This document shows, one piece after another, positions 8,748-17,663 of a stretch of DNA of 64,000 nt. The position numbers were made by a program, and so were the translations under genes. Where the stretch lies: the NCBI RefSeq assembly GCF_001427105.1, contig NZ_LMGI01000003.1:288618-352617 (forward strand), in the 5' to 3' direction. Source of the DNA: Sphingopyxis sp. Root154. Lineage in GTDB: Bacteria; Pseudomonadota; Alphaproteobacteria; Sphingomonadales; Sphingomonadaceae. The notes under the pieces are model-generated. The model did not search any database and was not told where the DNA came from. It saw only the letters and a program-made list of their open reading frames with translations. The stretch's first letter is position 1. Every line of letters starts with the position of its first letter.

Positions 8748-8855
8748 ATGTACGCTAACTTCAAAACCCTGAATGGCGAACCCCTCGCCGCAATGGCGTC
8801 GCTCAGCTTCGCCTTTCTGATCTTTGCGGTGATGCCGCATCTGATCTTCATCTGA
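8748..8855 (+). CDS. Unrecognised 35-residue membrane peptide
   Basis: A short frame with an exceptionally good ribosome-binding site (AAAGGAGG, five bases before ATG). The product has a polar N-terminal dozen residues and one hydrophobic helix (about residues 14-34, rich in Phe, Ile, Leu, Met and Ala), so it is a likely single-span inner-membrane peptide. It resembles no family I can name. It is divergent from the winged-helix/hydrolase gene and followed by a second small frame and a strong terminator, which suggests a short dedicated transcript. The ribosome-binding site is the main evidence for it being real. Confidence 0.55.
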   Translation: MYANFKTLNGEPLAAMASLSFAFLIFAVMPHLIFI

Positions 8856-8877
8856 CCGCAGGCGACAGAGAAACGCC

Positions 8878-8985
8878 ATGGGCACCCATGTGAACCTCAT
8901 GACCAACGTAATTGAATCGGAGTCGCTCAGTGCCGAGGAAGAAGCGTTCGCAGGTCAGCTGATCCCCAGCGATCAGCCACGATGA
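8878..8985 (+). CDS. Possible 35-residue acidic peptide
   Basis: A second 35-residue frame, 22 bp after the membrane peptide and ending directly against a strong intrinsic terminator. Its C-terminal half is acidic (IESESLSAEEEAF) and ends in GQLIPSDQPR. The ribosome-binding site is weak (GACAGAG region). Its position on the same short transcript is the reason to list it. It could be a translated partner of the membrane peptide, a leader-type peptide, or only 3' untranslated sequence. No homolog is recognised. Confidence 0.3.
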   Translation: MGTHVNLMTNVIESESLSAEEEAFAGQLIPSDQPR

Positions 8986-9017
8986 CCCTTCGCCTGCCCG
9001 ACAGGCGAAGGGTTTTT
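8986..9017 (+). terminator. Strong intrinsic terminator after the two small frames
   Basis: A perfect 11-bp stem CCCTTCGCCTG (8986-8996) / CAGGCGAAGGG (9002-9012) with a five-base loop is followed by TTTTT (9013-9017). It reads rightward, ending the transcript of the two small frames; the DUF885 gene that follows is on the opposite strand. Gene-free sequence between 8634 and 9027 otherwise holds only the small frames and their promoter. Confidence 0.92.
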
Positions 9018-9027
9018 CGTGTTCGGC

Positions 9028-10851
9028 TCAGGCTTTTTGCGCGGCCACCCAGCGGTCGATCACCGACTCGAGCACCGAGATCGGCATCGCGCCTGCTGAC
9101 AGCGCGGTGTCGTGGAAGCCGCGGATATCGAATTTGTCGCCGAGCGCGGCTTTGGCCTTTTCGCGGATACGGACCCAGCTCGTCTGGCCGACCATGTAGC
9201 TCGTCGCCTGACCGGGCCAAACGCAATAACGCTCGATTTCGGTGACGTTCGAGCCCTCGGGTGTGCCGAGCGTTTCGTTATAATATTGGATCGCCTTCTC
9301 GCGGGTCCACCGAAAATGGTGGAGCCCGGTGTCGGCGACGAGACGCGCGGCGCGGAACATATAGCTTTGTAGGTAGCCGAGCCGGCCCCACGGGTCGTTT
9401 TCATACACGCCCATCTCGTCGGCGAGCTGCTCGGCATAGAGCCCCCAGCCCTCTGTATAGACCGAGTAGGCGGGCAGGCGGCGGAGGCGCGGAATGCCTG
9501 TCGCCTCCTGCGCGAGCGCGATCTGGTGGTGATGGCCGGGTGACGCCTCGTGATAGGTCAGCGTCGGAAGCGTCCAGCTGGGGTTTTCGGCCGTATCGCG
9601 CAGGTTGATATAATAAGCGCCGGGGCGTGAGCCGTCGAGTGCGGGGATCTGGTAATAACCACCGGTCGCGCCATCTTCGATGTCCGCGGGGACGCGGCGG
9701 ATCTCGGCCTTCGCCTTGGGCAGGCGGCCGAAGGTTTCGGGCAGGCGCGCCTGGATCGCCTGCATCTGGCTGTTGAGTTCGGCGATCAGCTTTTCCTTGC
9801 CCGCGTCGGTGTTCGGGTAAAGGAAGCGCGGATCCTTGCCGAGCGCGAGCATGCGTTCGGCGACCGTTCCCTTGGTCATGCCCTGTGCCTTGAAGATCGC
9901 GTCGGCGCGCGCGGTGAGTTCGGCGACGCGGTCGAGCCCGAGCTTGTGCACCTCCTCGGCTGTCATGCCCGTCGTCGTCGCGAAGCGCAGCGCATAGGCA
10001 TAATATTCGTCGCCCTTGGGCAGGCGCCAGACGCCGGCGTCGTGCGTCGCCTTGGACCGGACGGCGCGCAGTTCGTCGGCCTGACGGCGCATCGCGGGGT
10101 AAATGCGGTCCTTGACGATCGCGGCGCAGCGCCCGGCCCAGTCGCCCGGAATGTCCTTCGTCTTGGCGGCGAGGTTTGTGGTCAGGCTGTTGGCGGCGGG
10201 GGCAGGCGCCCAGATTCGGTCGAACTGGCCGAGCGTGCGGTCGATGACGAAATCGGGCGGGATGATCCCGGCGGCATGATCGGTCTTGATCCGCCCCGTT
10301 TCATTGTCGAGCTGGACCGCGAAATCGGCGCAGCGCGACAGATATGCCTCGGCATCGGCGGCGTTCGCGATGCTATGCTGGTTGATGAGGAAATCGGGGA
10401 TCGAGCGATATGAGCCGCTCAGCTGGGTCACCGGATGCGGTTCAGGCCAGCTGTGAAGTCCGTAGGCGAAGGTATCGTACGCCTTGACATAACCTTCCCA
10501 CGGACCGCGGAACGTCTCGTAATTGACGAGATCCATGCCCGAGAGCTTCTTCGGGTCGATGGTCTTCAGTTCGCGGAGCCCGGTGCGATAAAGATCGTGC
10601 CCCTTCTTGATCCCCGCGGGCGAGCGGTCGGCGAGCTTGGCCTTGGCGGCAGCGCGGTCGCCCTTGTCGAGCCCGAGCGAGGTCGCAAATTCGGGATCCT
10701 GATCGACGAGCATGTCGTAGATGCGCTCGTAGATCGCGGTCAGCCGCGCGCCTTCGCTGTCGGGCGCCGCGGCGAAGGCGGCGCGCGGGCGGACACCCGC
10801 GAGCATCGAGGAGGCCGCGGCGGCGGCGAGCAGGGTGCGACGGTCGAACAT
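9028..10851 (-). CDS. DUF885 family exported putative peptidase
   Basis: A 607-residue protein with an N-terminal twin-arginine-like signal (DRRTLLAAAAASS, then an alanine-rich h-region to about residue 28), so it probably works in the periplasm. The body matches the DUF885 family, distant relatives of M3-like zinc peptidases, including the conserved TYHEASPGHHHQ motif near residue 440 that supplies metal ligands. Substrate is unknown; characterised relatives are few. It is the last gene of a leftward group after manC and an AraC regulator, with 46 bp separating it from the latter. Confidence 0.85.
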   Translation of the reverse strand: MFDRRTLLAAAAASSMLAGVRPRAAFAAAPDSEGARLTAIYERIYDMLVDQDPEFATSLGLDKGDRAAAKAKLADRSPAGIKKGHDLYRTGLRELKTIDPKKLSGMDLVNYETFRGPWEGYVKAYDTFAYGLHSWPEPHPVTQLSGSYRSIPDFLINQHSIANAADAEAYLSRCADFAVQLDNETGRIKTDHAAGIIPPDFVIDRTLGQFDRIWAPAPAANSLTTNLAAKTKDIPGDWAGRCAAIVKDRIYPAMRRQADELRAVRSKATHDAGVWRLPKGDEYYAYALRFATTTGMTAEEVHKLGLDRVAELTARADAIFKAQGMTKGTVAERMLALGKDPRFLYPNTDAGKEKLIAELNSQMQAIQARLPETFGRLPKAKAEIRRVPADIEDGATGGYYQIPALDGSRPGAYYINLRDTAENPSWTLPTLTYHEASPGHHHQIALAQEATGIPRLRRLPAYSVYTEGWGLYAEQLADEMGVYENDPWGRLGYLQSYMFRAARLVADTGLHHFRWTREKAIQYYNETLGTPEGSNVTEIERYCVWPGQATSYMVGQTSWVRIREKAKAALGDKFDIRGFHDTALSAGAMPISVLESVIDRWVAAQKA

Positions 10852-10897
10852 GGGGAAGCCTCCGTTGAGTGTGTATTGCTCAACTATAACGGCGACT

Positions 10898-11608
10898 TCA
10901 GCGTTGTCTTGTATCCATTTGACGTCGCCGCCACCAACCGGGCGTGGCGCCGGTCAGCCCGGCGACCGCATGCGTCATATGCGCCTGATCGGTGAAATGA
11001 AGGCGGTGCGCAATCTCCACGAAGGACTCGTCGCCCATTCGGGCCGCGGCAAAGGCCGCCCGCGCTCGGACGCCCGCGCGATAGGATTTGGGCGTGCAAC
11101 CATAGGCCGACCGAAAGCCGCGGCTCAGTGTTTCGGCGCGGACACCCTTTTCCTCGGCCCAGTCGGAAAGCGCGAAGGGATCGAGGCGGCGAAGGTCGTC
11201 GGCAAGCATGTCGGGCCAGTCGAGCACCGTCGGCGCAGCGGCGACGAACAGGTCGGCGAAATGCGCCGATGCGGCGCAGCCGTCGCGCTCGGCGAGGCGA
11301 ACGAGACCGTCGGGATCGGATACGCGGCCGCGCAGGGCCGTCGTCGTGGCGAGCTCAGCGGGGAGCGACAGGACAAGCACGCGCGCGCCCTTTGCCTCGA
11401 AGCGGTCGAGGTGCGATTCATAGGCATGGTGGATCAGGGCATCGCCGGGCCGGACGTTCCAGCGACCTTCGTCGCCAGCTTCCTGATAGCCCCCTTCGAG
11501 CACGACCGCGACAAAGGCGCGATCATGGCAATGCCGGTCGCGCAATTCACCGGGGCCGTGGTCGAGCAACCCCAAAGGTGCGTCGGCGAAGCAGGGCAGC
11601 GATGCCAT
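10898..11608 (-). CDS. AraC family transcriptional regulator
   Basis: A 236-residue regulator. Residues 1-90 form a cupin-like sensing domain (HCHDRAFVAVVLEGGYQE, RPGDALIHHAYESH). The C-terminal hundred residues contain the two AraC helix-turn-helices, the second recognisable as FVEIAHRLHFTDQAHMTHAVAGLTGATPGWWRR. The effector is unknown. The start codon lies five bases after the stop of the guanylyltransferase gene, so the two are likely co-transcribed, and DUF885 follows. Ribosome-binding site before the start is weak, consistent with translational coupling. Confidence 0.88.
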   Translation of the reverse strand: MASLPCFADAPLGLLDHGPGELRDRHCHDRAFVAVVLEGGYQEAGDEGRWNVRPGDALIHHAYESHLDRFEAKGARVLVLSLPAELATTTALRGRVSDPDGLVRLAERDGCAASAHFADLFVAAAPTVLDWPDMLADDLRRLDPFALSDWAEEKGVRAETLSRGFRSAYGCTPKSYRAGVRARAAFAAARMGDESFVEIAHRLHFTDQAHMTHAVAGLTGATPGWWRRRQMDTRQR

Positions 11609-11613
11609 GGGAG

Positions 11614-12660
11614 CTATTCGCGCGCCTTAGCGGCCGCGCGGACCTCTTGCGATCGTTCGAGCGGGATCACCAATATGTCGTCGCCGTCGACGATCACTGC
11701 GATATTGTCCATGCCGAGGATCGAGACGCGCTTGTCGCCTGCGCGGACGAGATTGCCGCTGCTTTCGTGAAGAAAGGAGTCGCCGGTGACGGCATTGTCG
11801 GCCTCGTCCTTGTCGGCGAGCGCATGGATCGTGTGCCAGCAGCCGAGATCGGACCAGCCCATTGCGACGGGGACGACCGCGACGCGATCATCCTTTTCCA
11901 TCACCGCATAATCGATCGAATCGGACGGTGCCTTCGCAAATTCGATGGCGTCGGCATAGAGCGCGTCGCCATCGTGCATTCCCGCAGCGAGGGCCCTGTC
12001 GGCCGCCTCGAAGATCGGGCGGCAATGCGTCAGCATCGCGTCGCGCATGCGCGCGGCGCGGAACAGGAAGATGCCGGCGTTCCAGCTGTATCCGCCGGAC
12101 GCGAGCATGGTTTCGGCGTCGGCGAGCGGGGGCTTTTCGACGAAGCGGTCGACCGCGAAGCCCCAAGATTCGTCGGCGCCGCCGAGCGGATGGCCGGCGG
12201 CGATATAGCCGAAACCCGTCTCGGGGCTGTCCGGCGTGATGCCGAAGGTCACGAGCCAGTCCTGCTGCGCGAGGCGCACCCCCTTGGCTATCGCGGCGTG
12301 AAAAGCGGTGACGTCGGCGATGACATGATCGCTCGGCATCACGAGCAGCAGCGTGTCGGCATCGGCCCGTGCGACCGCGAGCGCGATCGCGGCGGCGGTG
12401 TTACGCGGCATCGGTTCGACGAGCAGCGATTCCTCGCGGTCGCTCATCTGTTCGCGCACCATCGCGACATGGCTGTCGCCGCACAGGACGATCGGGGGCA
12501 GGAAATCGGGGCCGGCCGGGGTGCGCTCGACGGTCTGGCGGAACAGGCTGCACTGGCCGTGGAGCAGCAGGAATTGCTTCGCGCGGGTGCCCCGCGATTC
12601 CGGCCACAAGCGTGTGCCGGCGCCGCCGCAAAGGATAACGGGCTGGATCATCGGCGTCAT
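11614..12660 (-). CDS. manC: Mannose-1-phosphate guanylyltransferase (short form)
   Basis: A 348-residue nucleotidyltransferase that makes GDP-mannose from mannose-1-phosphate and GTP. The pyrophosphorylase signature GGAGTRLWPESR...AKQF is at the N-terminus, and FVEKP and NAGIFLFRA motifs follow. It ends after the transferase domain and lacks the C-terminal cupin isomerase found in bifunctional ManC/AlgA proteins, so phosphomannose isomerase must be supplied elsewhere. The ATG at 12660 is favoured over one 12 codons upstream because similarity starts at IQPVILCGG. It is divergent from the exopolysaccharide operon, for which GDP-mannose is a plausible precursor. Confidence 0.9.
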   Translation of the reverse strand: MTPMIQPVILCGGAGTRLWPESRGTRAKQFLLLHGQCSLFRQTVERTPAGPDFLPPIVLCGDSHVAMVREQMSDREESLLVEPMPRNTAAAIALAVARADADTLLLVMPSDHVIADVTAFHAAIAKGVRLAQQDWLVTFGITPDSPETGFGYIAAGHPLGGADESWGFAVDRFVEKPPLADAETMLASGGYSWNAGIFLFRAARMRDAMLTHCRPIFEAADRALAAGMHDGDALYADAIEFAKAPSDSIDYAVMEKDDRVAVVPVAMGWSDLGCWHTIHALADKDEADNAVTGDSFLHESSGNLVRAGDKRVSILGMDNIAVIVDGDDILVIPLERSQEVRAAAKARE

Positions 12661-12778
12661 AACGTCCGGTCTATCCTGTTGGATGCGGCGGGTCACGCTG
12701 TCATTGCCGATATAGCGAGTGTAAAATTAACCGACAGTTGACGCCTCGGCTGTAGTATCGCGCGAGCGAAAGGTCCCC

Positions 12779-14167
12779 ATGTTCCGGCTGTTTAAACATT
12801 ATGTTCCGCACGCGGTCGTCTGGCTGGCGCTGATCGAATTTTTCGCGCTGCTCGGCTCGGCCGAGGGGGCGTGGCATCTCTATGCGCATCAGGCAGGGTT
12901 CGACGCCGGGCCGCTCGCGGGCCGCTGGCTGCCGCTGCTGACATTCGGCCTTTCCAATTCGCTCGCGATGATGGCGACCGGAATGTACGGGAACGAAGGG
13001 CTGCGCTCGATGCGTTTCGCCACCGCGCGCCTGCTCGCGGCGATTTCGCTCGGCGTGATTTTCCTTTCGGTGCTCGGCTTCCTGTTGCCGACGGCGACGC
13101 TGTGGCGCGCCAACAGCCTGTACGCGATGGTCTTTGCCATCGCGGTGCTGTTCGTCATCCGTCTGGCGCTGACCCAGTCGGGAGGAACCGAGGCATTTCG
13201 GCGCCGCATCCTGGTGCTGGGCGCGGGGCCGCGCGCCGCCCGACTGGCCGCACTGGCCGACGCGCCCGGAAGCGGGCTCGAGATGGTCGGCTTCGTTGCG
13301 ATGAGCGCGACCGAAAAGACCGTGCCGGGCGCCATACCGCGCGAACAGCTCGACAATCTGTCGGATCACGTCGTGACGCTGCGCGCCGGCGAAGTCGTGC
13401 TCGCGCTGGAGGAACGGCGCAACGCGCTGCCGCTGAACGACCTGCTGCGTGTCAAGACGACGGGTGTGCATGTCAACGACATCGCGAGTTTCATCGAGCG
13501 CGAGACGGGACGCGTCGATCTGGCGACGACGAACCCCAGCGGGCTGATCTTTTCCGACGGATTTTCGGCGGGGCAACGGATTTCGAAGGTCGGCAAGCGG
13601 CTGTTCGACATCCTCGCCAGTCTGCTCGTGCTGGTCGTCGGCCTGCCACTGATCATCATCGCGGGCATTGCGGTGATCCTCGATAGCCGCGGTCCGGTCT
13701 TTTACCGCCAGCCGCGCGTCGGCCTGTTCGGCGAACCCTATGACATCTTCAAGATCCGTTCGATGCGCACCGATGCCGAAGCGTCGGGCAAGGCGGTGTG
13801 GGCGAGCGAAAACGACCCGCGCGTCACGCGCGTCGGCCGCATCATCCGCAAGCTGCGCATCGACGAACTGCCGCAGACCTGGTGCGTGCTGAAGGGCGAC
13901 ATGAGCTTTGTCGGCCCGCGCCCCGAACGCCCGAGCTTCGTCGAGGAACTCGAAAAGAAGCTGCCCTATTATGCCGAACGCCACATGGTGAAGCCCGGGC
14001 TGACCGGCTGGGCGCAGATCAACTATCCTTATGGCGCGTCGGTCGAGGATGCGCGAGTGAAGCTGGAATATGATCTCTATTACGCCAAGAATTATTCGCC
14101 CTTCCTCGATCTTTTGATCCTGCTCCAGACGGTGCGCGTCGTGCTGTGGCCGGAGGGGGCAAGGTAG
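12779..14167 (+). CDS. PEP-CTERM/XrtA-associated sugar transferase (EpsB-type, TIGR03013-like)
   Basis: A 462-residue polyprenyl-phosphate hexose-1-phosphate transferase that would start repeat-unit assembly on the inner membrane. Four N-terminal membrane helices are followed by a nucleotide-binding-like region (RILVLGAGPRAARLA), then the bacterial sugar transferase domain with its membrane helix (GKRLFDILASLLVLVVG) and catalytic core (RIRKLRIDELPQTW, MSFVGPRPERP). AAAGG lies a few bases before the ATG. It opens an operon with prsK, prsR and prsT, the usual company of this subfamily in exosortase-A systems. Confidence 0.9.
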   Translation: MFRLFKHYVPHAVVWLALIEFFALLGSAEGAWHLYAHQAGFDAGPLAGRWLPLLTFGLSNSLAMMATGMYGNEGLRSMRFATARLLAAISLGVIFLSVLGFLLPTATLWRANSLYAMVFAIAVLFVIRLALTQSGGTEAFRRRILVLGAGPRAARLAALADAPGSGLEMVGFVAMSATEKTVPGAIPREQLDNLSDHVVTLRAGEVVLALEERRNALPLNDLLRVKTTGVHVNDIASFIERETGRVDLATTNPSGLIFSDGFSAGQRISKVGKRLFDILASLLVLVVGLPLIIIAGIAVILDSRGPVFYRQPRVGLFGEPYDIFKIRSMRTDAEASGKAVWASENDPRVTRVGRIIRKLRIDELPQTWCVLKGDMSFVGPRPERPSFVEELEKKLPYYAERHMVKPGLTGWAQINYPYGASVEDARVKLEYDLYYAKNYSPFLDLLILLQTVRVVLWPEGAR

Positions 14168-14169
14168 CC

Positions 14170-16290
14170 GTGTCGGCGCTGACCGGCCTGTCCCAAATCC
14201 TGTCGGGCCTTGCGCTGGCGGGCTTTGCCGGCGTTACGCTGTGGCTACTGATGCGGCCGCGCGCGCGGATGGCGGCGTTGATGCCGGCGCCGCGATTGCT
14301 CGCCGCGAGCGCCGCCGCCACCGCGCTGTGGTGCGCATCGCTGACTGTCTATGGTCCGGGATCGTCGCAATCGCTGGTCGTGCAGACGGTGCGCGACCTC
14401 GCCATGCTCGTCTGGCTGGGGGCGACCTTCTGGTCGCCGCGCGCGGCGATGTCGCGGCCGCTCCGCCTGATTGCGCGCATGCTCGCGACGATCTGCCTGT
14501 TGACGCTGCTGCTCGGCGCGGCGGCGCATTTGCGCGCCGGTGCTGCGGCCGAGCCATGGATGACGCCGACGATGGGCTTCGCCGCGACGGTCGTGGCGAT
14601 TGGCGGACTGCTGATGATCGACGCCGGGGTTCGACACGCGAGCGCGGGGCAGCGCATGCCGGTGATGGCTGTCGCGGGCGGGTTCGCGATGCTGTGGGCC
14701 TATGAACTCAACGTCCAGCTGATCGGCGCGCTGACGGGCAAAATCGCATCGATGCTGATCGCGCTGCTTCCGGCGATCGTGCTGCTCACCCTGCCGGTTT
14801 ATATCGTCGCCGCGATGGACATCGGGCGCGAAAGGATGCGTTTGTCGCGCACCGCCGCGACGCGCACGCTGATCCTGCTGGGCGCCGCCGCCTATCTGAT
14901 CGTGATCGCGCTGACGGGGGCCGTCGCGCGCGTTGTCGGCGGCGATTATGCCGAACTGGCGCAGGCGATCTCGTTGCTCGTCGCACTTGGCACCGGCGGC
15001 CTGATGCTCGCCTCGGCGCGCTCGCGGGCTTGGCTGTCGGTGATGATTTCCAAGCATTTCTTCGAGCATCGTTATGACTATCGCGCCGAATGGATGCGCT
15101 TTACCGCGACATTGGGGCAGGGCGCCAAAGGCGATGGGGGCGAGGACGACCGCAACCTGCATCGCCGCGTCGCCAAGGCGCTCGCCGAACTGACCGGAAG
15201 CCCCGGCGCGCTGCTGATGCTGCCCGGCGTATCGGGCGGTTTTCGCATTGCCGAGCATTGGCATTGGCCAGACGGGGCGAGCGAGGATGCGACGCTGTCG
15301 CTGCGGTCGGCCTTCATGCTGCAGGAGACGCAGCATATCGTCGACCTCGACGCCGAGCGCCGGGGGCATCCCGGCGAGGATCTGGCGATCCCCGACTGGC
15401 TGATCGCCGATACGCGCGCTTGGGTTATCGTGCCGGTGCTGCATTTCCAGCGGATGATCGCGATCGTCGTGCTGCACCGCCCCGCGGTGTCGCGCGCGCT
15501 CGACTGGGAGGACCTCGACGTGCTGCGAATTGCGGGACAGCAAGCGGCGAGCTATCTCGCTGAATCGCAGAGCCAGCAGGCTCTGTCCGAAGCGCGGCGG
15601 TTCGACGAATTCAACCGGCGTTTTGCCTTCATCATGCACGACATCAAGAATCTGGCGAGCCAGATCGGGCTGCTCGCGCGCAATGCCGAACGCCACGCCG
15701 ACAAGCCCGATTTCCGTGCCGATATGGTCGAGACACTGAAAATTTCGGCGGGGCGGCTTTCCGACCTGCTCGTTCGCCTGTCGCCGCGCGAGCGCGGGCC
15801 GGCGGCGGAGGCGGGGCGGACGTTGGTCGAGCCGGTGCTGCACGAGATCGCGGCAGAGATGCGGCCGCGCCGTGCGCTATTCGTCGGCTGTCAGGCCGGA
15901 TTGTCGGCGTGGGCCGACGCGGGCGCGATCCGGCAGATTGTCCAGCACCTTGTCGCCAACGCGATCGACGCGTCGGCGCCCGATACGCCGGTGCAGGTCG
16001 TCGCTGTCGCCGAACAGGGACGCGTGCGGATCGACGTGATCGACCAGGGGTGCGGCATGACGCGTGATTTCATCCGCGACGAGCTGTTCAAGCCCTTTGT
16101 GTCGACGAAGGAGTCGGGTTTCGGACTGGGGGCGTTCGAAGCGCTGCAGATCGCGCAGGCGATGGGCGGGGCGATCGAAGTGGCGAGCGAGCCGGGTAAG
16201 GGGAGCAGCTTCACGCTCTGGCTGCCGCTTGCCGATGCGCGGGGCGACGCGGGTGTCGATGCGCGTGTGATGAAAGTGGGACATAAATGA
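14170..16290 (+). CDS. prsK: PEP-CTERM system histidine kinase PrsK
   Basis: A 706-residue membrane histidine kinase beginning at GTG, two bases after the sugar transferase stop, with AAGG upstream. The N-terminal 300 residues hold about eight membrane helices. A GAF-like region follows (about 320-460), then the kinase core with phospho-acceptor motif IMHDIKN (His490), N-box LVANAIDAS, and ATP-lid GCGMTRDFIRDELFKPFVSTKESGFGLGAFEA. This architecture is that of PrsK. The cognate regulator PrsR follows with a 4-bp overlap, so the pair is translationally coupled. The signal sensed is unknown. Confidence 0.93.
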   Translation: MSALTGLSQILSGLALAGFAGVTLWLLMRPRARMAALMPAPRLLAASAAATALWCASLTVYGPGSSQSLVVQTVRDLAMLVWLGATFWSPRAAMSRPLRLIARMLATICLLTLLLGAAAHLRAGAAAEPWMTPTMGFAATVVAIGGLLMIDAGVRHASAGQRMPVMAVAGGFAMLWAYELNVQLIGALTGKIASMLIALLPAIVLLTLPVYIVAAMDIGRERMRLSRTAATRTLILLGAAAYLIVIALTGAVARVVGGDYAELAQAISLLVALGTGGLMLASARSRAWLSVMISKHFFEHRYDYRAEWMRFTATLGQGAKGDGGEDDRNLHRRVAKALAELTGSPGALLMLPGVSGGFRIAEHWHWPDGASEDATLSLRSAFMLQETQHIVDLDAERRGHPGEDLAIPDWLIADTRAWVIVPVLHFQRMIAIVVLHRPAVSRALDWEDLDVLRIAGQQAASYLAESQSQQALSEARRFDEFNRRFAFIMHDIKNLASQIGLLARNAERHADKPDFRADMVETLKISAGRLSDLLVRLSPRERGPAAEAGRTLVEPVLHEIAAEMRPRRALFVGCQAGLSAWADAGAIRQIVQHLVANAIDASAPDTPVQVVAVAEQGRVRIDVIDQGCGMTRDFIRDELFKPFVSTKESGFGLGAFEALQIAQAMGGAIEVASEPGKGSSFTLWLPLADARGDAGVDARVMKVGHK

Positions 16291-17663
16291 ACGAAAGCGG
16301 GGCCAATCTGCGCAAATTGCTAGTGGTCGAGGACGACCCGGGGCTGCAGACTCAGCTCAAATGGGCGTATGAGGATTATCAGGTGCTCGTCGCGGGCGAT
16401 CATGATGCCGCGATCGAGTTGCTGCGCGCAGAGGAGCCCGATGTGGTAACGCTCGACCTTGGCCTGCCGCCCGATCCCGACGGGACACGCGAGGGGTTCC
16501 GCACGCTGAAGGCGATTCTCGAGGCGAAACCCGACACCAAGGTGATCGTCGTGTCGGGGCATGGCGAGCGTGCGAGCGCGCTGACCGCGATCGCGAGCGG
16601 GGCGTGGGATTTCTACCAGAAGCCGATCGATATCGACGAGCTGGGGCTGATCGTTGCCCGTGCCTTTCATGTGCGCGAGCTCGAGGTCGAGAATGCGCGG
16701 CTGGCGGAGCAAGGCGCGAACGACAATCGCGTGCTCGGCGGAATGATCACCGGCGCGCCCGAGATGCTGAAGGTCGCGCGCACGATCGAGCGCGTCGCGA
16801 ACCTCGACGTCAGTGTGATGCTGCTCGGCGCGAGCGGCACCGGCAAGGAGTTGCTCGCGCGCGGGCTGCACGAGGCCAGCGGGCGGCGCGACGGGGCGTT
16901 CGTCGCGATCAACTGCGCCGCGATCCCCGAGAATTTGCTCGAAAGCGAATTGTTCGGACATGAAAAGGGCGCCTTCACGGGCGCAGTCAAGACGACCGAA
17001 GGCAAGATCGAACTCGCACACGGCGGGACCCTATTCCTGGACGAGGTTGGCGACATTCCGCTGCCGCTGCAGGTCAAGCTGCTGCGCTTTTTGCAGGAGC
17101 GCACGATCGAGCGCATCGGCGGGCGCAAGGCCATCGCGGTCGACACGCGCATCGTCTGCGCGACCCACCGCGACCTCGACACGATGATCGCCGATCAGAG
17201 CTTCCGCGACGATCTCTACTACCGGCTCGCCGAGATGGTGGTGAAGATCCCGTCTCTTGCCGAGAGGCCGGGCGACGCAGTGCTGCTCGCGCGGCATTTT
17301 CTCCACCAGTATGCGCCTGAGATGAACCCTGGCGTGCGCGGCTTTGCCCCCGACGCGTTGCAGGCGATCGACGAGGGGCGTTGGCCGGGCAATGTCCGCG
17401 AGTTGGAAAACCGCATCAAGCGCGCCGTGATCATGGCCGACAGCAAGCTGGTGATGCGCGAGGATCTCGACATGGCGGGCGGCGAGGCAGAAGGCGAGGA
17501 GGCGTGGCTCAACCTGCGCAGCGCGCGCGAGGCCGCCGATCGCGTCGCGATCCGCCGCGCGATGACGCAGAGTGAGGGCAATATTTCGGCCGCCGCCAAG
17601 CTGCTCGGGATCAGCCGCCCAACGCTTTACGACCTGCTCAAACAATATCGGATGCACGCCTGA
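16287..17663 (+). CDS. prsR: PEP-CTERM sigma-54 response regulator PrsR
   Basis: A 458-residue NtrC-type activator. The receiver domain has the acidic pocket VVEDD and phospho-acceptor Asp57 (TLDLGLPP). The AAA+ domain is intact: Walker A GASGTGKE, the sigma-54 contact loop GAFTGA at residues 228-233, Walker B TLFLDEVGD and arginine-finger region FRDDLYYRL. A Fis-type helix-turn-helix closes the protein (NISAAAKLLGISRPTLYDLL). In other bacteria PrsR activates PEP-CTERM and exopolysaccharide genes through sigma-54 promoters. It starts inside the prsK stop and ends directly against the prsT start. Confidence 0.94.
   Translation: MNESGANLRKLLVVEDDPGLQTQLKWAYEDYQVLVAGDHDAAIELLRAEEPDVVTLDLGLPPDPDGTREGFRTLKAILEAKPDTKVIVVSGHGERASALTAIASGAWDFYQKPIDIDELGLIVARAFHVRELEVENARLAEQGANDNRVLGGMITGAPEMLKVARTIERVANLDVSVMLLGASGTGKELLARGLHEASGRRDGAFVAINCAAIPENLLESELFGHEKGAFTGAVKTTEGKIELAHGGTLFLDEVGDIPLPLQVKLLRFLQERTIERIGGRKAIAVDTRIVCATHRDLDTMIADQSFRDDLYYRLAEMVVKIPSLAERPGDAVLLARHFLHQYAPEMNPGVRGFAPDALQAIDEGRWPGNVRELENRIKRAVIMADSKLVMREDLDMAGGEAEGEEAWLNLRSAREAADRVAIRRAMTQSEGNISAAAKLLGISRPTLYDLLKQYRMHA

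Noticed and set aside
12697..12778. Sigma-54 promoter between manC and the PrsK/PrsR operon
   Set aside because: GG and GC dinucleotides occur near GGTCACG...TTGC, but their spacing is three bases too long for the strict -24/-12 requirement.
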